Positions 5,134-7,589 of a stretch of DNA of 7,589 nt are shown here, piece after piece (within the stretch, counting starts at the first letter, position 1; the number at the start of each line of letters is the position of its first letter). Position numbers and translations under genes: made by a program. The DNA is taken from assembly GCA_938044045.1 (NCBI GenBank), contig CALIQN010000097.1:1-7589 (forward strand). Direction: 5' to 3'. The DNA comes from an uncultured Peptococcaceae bacterium. GTDB taxonomy: Bacteria > Bacillota > Peptococcia > Peptococcales > Peptococcaceae. Below the pieces are notes generated by a model. It was not told the origin of the DNA. It saw only the letters and a program-made list of their open reading frames with translations, and ran no database searches.

Positions 5134-6465
5134 TCAAGTCGTTTCTGGGGTGATGATGGTGACTCTAATATCCATAATGCGATTTTCTGCGACTTTGAGG
5201 ACTTGGAAGATAAGATTTTCGTATTCGACAATAGGACGTTCCCCATTTTCTGGAATGTAGTCCAAGACGCTGATAATAAAGCCACCTATCGTATCATAGT
5301 CTTCTGAATCCTCATCAATATCAGCACCGGTTTCGCTGTTAAATTCCTTGATGGAGATGGTGCCATGAACATGATAGGTATTTTCTCCAATTTGGTAAAT
5401 ATCAGGTTCATCATGGTCATATTCATCATCAATATCGCCCATGATTTCTTCAATAAGGTCTTCCATCGTGACGAGTCCAGAAAAACCACCATATTCATCA
5501 ATTAGTAAAGCCATATGTCTATGTTCTTCTTGCATTTCGCTAAAGAGGTCATTGATATTTTTACGTTCCGGTACAAAGTAGGCAGGTCTGATGATACCTC
5601 GAATATTGATGTCAGAAAAAGATTGCTTTTTATAAGCAGCCAGTAAAAAATCTTTTAAGTAAAGAATACCGATGATATTGTCAGGCTGATTTTCATAAAC
5701 AGGAATACGTGAAAACTTAAGACTGAGCATTTCTGAAACATAATCTTCTAACTTGTCATTGATGTCAATCATAAAGACTTCCGTACGTGCTGTCATAATT
5801 TCTTCTGCTTGTCTATCATCAAAGCTAATCACGCTATCAATCATTTCTTTTTCGATAGGATTGATAATACCTTGTTCTTGTCCGACTTCTACCATAGAAC
5901 GGATATTTTCTAAGGTGACCTTTTCTTCCAAGTCTTTTAAATCAACGCCAAGAAACTTTAAAATCGTGCGTGTGGTAAAGGAAAGTCCTACCGCTAGGGG
6001 AGAAAAAAGCTTAGAGAGTGGAGAAATCAAGCTAACTGCAAAAAAGGCAAAACGATTTGGTGAGCGTACGACCAGACGTTTTGGGACAAATTCACCTAAG
6101 ATGAGTACCAAAAAAGAGAGGAGTAAGACACCTACCACATAAGATAACTCCTTGCTAAAGCTTAGATTTAGTAAGTTGAACCATCCCTCAAAGATAGGAA
6201 AAATGGTAAAAAAGGCAAAGCTTAGAATCGTGAAATTAATCAAGGTGATAGAAATTTGAATGGTATTTAAAAAGCGTGAAGGCTCTTCTAAAATCGTAAG
6301 AATCTGACTCGCTCTTTTATGGCCATTTTCTTGCATTTCTTCTAAGGCTAACCTATCAAGAGAAATAAAGGCAATTTCAGCAGCGGAGAAAAAGCCTGAA
6401 AACAGGGTTAGGGCAAAAATGATAAAAAAGTACAATAGTATCGAACTTGTGGGATCATCACCCAT
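5134..6465 (-). CDS. CNNM/CorC (HlyC/TlyC) family membrane protein with CBS pair
   Basis: The protein is 443 aa. Members of this family are cytoplasmic-membrane proteins linked to divalent-cation (Mg2+/Co2+) transport; the name hemolysin is historical. Order of parts: a DUF21/CNNM transmembrane domain (about 8-170) with FFSAAEIAFISLDRLAL (25-41) and GEFVPKR (124-130), hydrophobic helices near 9-35, 70-100, 108-128 and 137-162; a CBS-domain pair (about 205-345) including FSRIPVYE (251-258) and IDEYGGFSGLVTMEDLIEEI (322-341); an acidic linker GDIDDEYDHDEPD (343-355); and a CorC_HlyC C-terminal domain (about 356-437) with DYDTIGGF (389-396). Length and order are normal and the frame is intact. 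Start ATG 6465 follows AAGGAGG by 8 nt. It appears to be a single-gene unit with its own promoter and terminators. Which ion is moved cannot be told. Confidence 0.93.
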   Translation of the reverse strand: MGDDPTSSILLYFFIIFALTLFSGFFSAAEIAFISLDRLALEEMQENGHKRASQILTILEEPSRFLNTIQISITLINFTILSFAFFTIFPIFEGWFNLLNLSFSKELSYVVGVLLLSFLVLILGEFVPKRLVVRSPNRFAFFAVSLISPLSKLFSPLAVGLSFTTRTILKFLGVDLKDLEEKVTLENIRSMVEVGQEQGIINPIEKEMIDSVISFDDRQAEEIMTARTEVFMIDINDKLEDYVSEMLSLKFSRIPVYENQPDNIIGILYLKDFLLAAYKKQSFSDINIRGIIRPAYFVPERKNINDLFSEMQEEHRHMALLIDEYGGFSGLVTMEDLIEEIMGDIDDEYDHDEPDIYQIGENTYHVHGTISIKEFNSETGADIDEDSEDYDTIGGFIISVLDYIPENGERPIVEYENLIFQVLKVAENRIMDIRVTIITPETT

Positions 6466-6501
6466 ATGGGACGCCTCCTTAAAAATAGATAAAGTACTAT
6501 T

Positions 6502-6530
6502 ATTTTAGCGTATGAATTGTATTTTTGCAA
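6502..6530 (-). promoter_or_regulatory. Promoter of the CNNM/CorC gene
   Basis: On the minus strand TTGCAA (6530-6525), a 17-bp spacer and TAAAAT (6507-6502) form a good sigma-A promoter, with the start codon 36 nt past the -10. A second TATAAT further upstream (6553-6548) has TTAACA only 15 bp before it and is less likely. Confidence 0.65.
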
Positions 6531-6608
6531 GAAAATAGTATAAAAAGATTATAAAATCGATAAAGTAGTGTTAAGAAGTTTTGTGACAATAGTTCAGTTT
6601 AGGCGAAA

Positions 6609-6650
6609 TAAAAAAGCGACTAGGAGGCTAAGGTAGCTTTCTAGTCGCTT
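6609..6650 (-). terminator. Intrinsic terminator of the SNF2 helicase gene
   Basis: AAGCGACTAG (6614-6623) pairs with CTAGTCGCTT (6641-6650). Inside, AGGCTA (6625-6630) pairs with TAGCTT (6634-6639) with one G/U, giving about 17 pairs closed by a 3-nt loop. The minus-strand transcript leaves the stem into TTTTTTATTT. It starts 5 nt past the helicase stop codon. Confidence 0.88.
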
Positions 6651-6655
6651 GTATT

Positions 6656-7589
6656 TTAATGATAGTCATAACTATTTAAATCAAAAAGTGCTCTTAAATC
6701 ATCACTGGATAAGGTAGAGAGGAAGGTTTCCTCTCCCGAAATCAAGGCACTGGCGAGTGCTTCTTTGCGTTTTTTGAGTGTAAGAATTTTTTCTTCAATC
6801 GTATCTTTAGCAATCAGACGGATGACTTGGACACGTTTGTCTTGACCGATACGGTGCGTTCTATCTGTTGCTTGGTTTTCGACACTTTGGTTCCACCAAG
6901 GATCAAAATGGATAACGGTATCGGCTGAGGTGAGATTGAGTCCGACGCCACCAGCTTTTAGAGAAATGAGAAACACAGGAATTTTCTCTTCGTTGAATTG
7001 ATTGACTAGGTTAAGTCGATCTTTGGTTTTGGTTTTTCCGGTCAACATGAGATAAGGAATATCCTTTTTGTCCAGTTCATGTGCCAAAAGATCTAGCATT
7101 GAGGTAAACTGACTAAAAATCAAAATCTGGCTTGTGGTAGTCAGCTTTTCTTCAACGATAGCAAGGGCACGTTCCAATTTGGCAGAAGGGAGACTGTAGT
7201 TTTCTAAAAAGAGTGCTGGCGAGCAAGCGGCTTGACGAAGTCGCATAAGAAGAGCGAGAATTTTAATTCGACCAACACCAACACCAAGATTTTCCTCGAC
7301 AAAGGTTTTTTGTGAGAGAGCAAGTTGGGTGTGATAAATTTTCTTTTCTTCTTCACTTAGGGTGACAAAGAGGTTAGATTCAATTTTATCAGGTAATTCT
7401 TTAGCAACTTCGCCCTTGATACGTCTCAAAATAAAGGGTGCAATCTGTCTTTGTAGGAGTAAGAGACGGTCTTTATCTTCATAACGTGTGATAGGAATTT
7501 CAAAGACATGCTTAAAATGACGCCATGTTTTGAGATAACCAGGGTTGGCAAAATCCATAATGCTCCACAAATCTGCCAAGGAGTTTTCA
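6656..7589 (-). CDS. SNF2-family DEAD/DEAH-like helicase, C-terminal part (cut by window edge)
   Basis: These are the last 310 residues of a SNF2/Swi2-type ATPase; the N-terminal helicase lobe (Walker A, DEGH box) and start lie beyond the right edge. The frame is open to the boundary and begins ENSLADLWSIMDFANPGYL, the region just after the motif III TGTP; the TTG at 7579 is therefore internal, not a start. Next come ILRRIKGEVAKELPDKIE, the linker to the second lobe, motif IV-like QILIFSQFTSMLDLL, motif V SLKAGGVGLNLTSADTVIHF, and DPWWNQSVENQATDRTHRIG with motif VI. The protein ends RALFDLNSYDYH. Bacterial members are soluble ATP-dependent DNA translocases; many have a SWIM zinc finger at the N-terminus, which cannot be checked here. 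The strong terminator after it separates it from the CNNM/CorC gene. The specific target is unknown. Confidence 0.93.
   Translation of the reverse strand, partial: ENSLADLWSIMDFANPGYLKTWRHFKHVFEIPITRYEDKDRLLLLQRQIAPFILRRIKGEVAKELPDKIESNLFVTLSEEEKKIYHTQLALSQKTFVEENLGVGVGRIKILALLMRLRQAACSPALFLENYSLPSAKLERALAIVEEKLTTTSQILIFSQFTSMLDLLAHELDKKDIPYLMLTGKTKTKDRLNLVNQFNEEKIPVFLISLKAGGVGLNLTSADTVIHFDPWWNQSVENQATDRTHRIGQDKRVQVIRLIAKDTIEEKILTLKKRKEALASALISGEETFLSTLSSDDLRALFDLNSYDYH

Noticed and set aside
5753..6142. Plus-strand open frame of 129 codons
   Set aside because: It is wholly antisense inside the intact CNNM/CorC gene, is Ser/Thr/Lys-rich with no domain, and has no promoter or ribosome binding site of note.
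6548..6574. Second promoter upstream of the CNNM/CorC gene (TTAACA ... TATAAT, minus strand)
   Set aside because: The spacer is only 15 bp, and a properly spaced TTGCAA-17-TAAAAT lies closer to the gene.
6656..7579. TTG at 7579 as the start of the helicase
   Set aside because: The frame continues to the window edge with ENSLADLWS, a conserved internal SNF2 segment, so the gene is cut by the window rather than starting here.
1..7589. CRISPR array, tRNA/rRNA genes, insertion sequence or phage genes
   Set aside because: No spaced direct repeats, cloverleaf-like segments, transposase/integrase motifs or terminal inverted repeats with target duplications were seen. The inverted repeats all sit at gene ends and behave as terminators.

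Overview
The window looks like a chromosomal segment of a low-GC Gram-positive-type bacterium (Bacillota). The reasons are A+T-rich intergenic DNA, strong AGGAGG-type ribosome binding sites, textbook sigma-A promoters (TTGACA/TTGAAA, 17-bp spacers, several with a TGn extension), and a gene set typical of Bacillota. I cannot name a genus. No phage, insertion sequence, CRISPR array, tRNA or rRNA is visible.

Layout from left to right. Bases 1-78 may carry the tail of a plus-strand gene that runs into a bidirectional terminator (60-95). Next come a minus-strand membrane-anchored alpha/beta hydrolase of the BAAT/acyl-CoA thioesterase type (109-1143) and a minus-strand three-helix small membrane protein (1336-1593). 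A plus-strand promoter at 1677-1705 leads to a small zinc-ribbon-like gene (to 2064) whose 5' end looks damaged. A long hairpin (2101-2152) separates it from the minus-strand rarA-mnmA pair (4498 to 2156). mnmA begins inside the end of rarA, an 8-nt overlap. rarA itself is interrupted by a -1 frame break at position ~3812-3818, exactly at a CCCAAAG slippery-type heptamer. Divergent promoters at 4525-4605 serve rarA on one side and, on the other, a plus-strand three-helix membrane protein gene (4662-5015) broken by two homopolymer frame changes. A perfect 34-bp palindrome (5068-5101) closes that gene. The last two genes, both minus strand, are a CNNM/CorC-type transporter-like protein (5134-6465) and the C-terminal part of a SNF2-family helicase that runs off the right edge (6656-7589).

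The genes look like ordinary housekeeping or accessory loci rather than one pathway. RarA (replication fork/recombination ATPase) and MnmA (tRNA wobble-uridine 2-thiolation) form an apparent operon. In Bacillus subtilis the same two genes flank cymR and the cysteine desulfurase gene yrvO. Here those two are absent from between them, and this MnmA carries a CxxC plus distal Cys pattern.

The most notable pattern is that three genes (zinc ribbon, rarA, 3-TM protein) each have frame breaks located at homopolymer runs. This may be assembly or sequencing error, gene decay, or, for rarA, programmed -1 frameshifting. I see no convincing new multi-gene system. The rarA recoding question is the item most worth testing.
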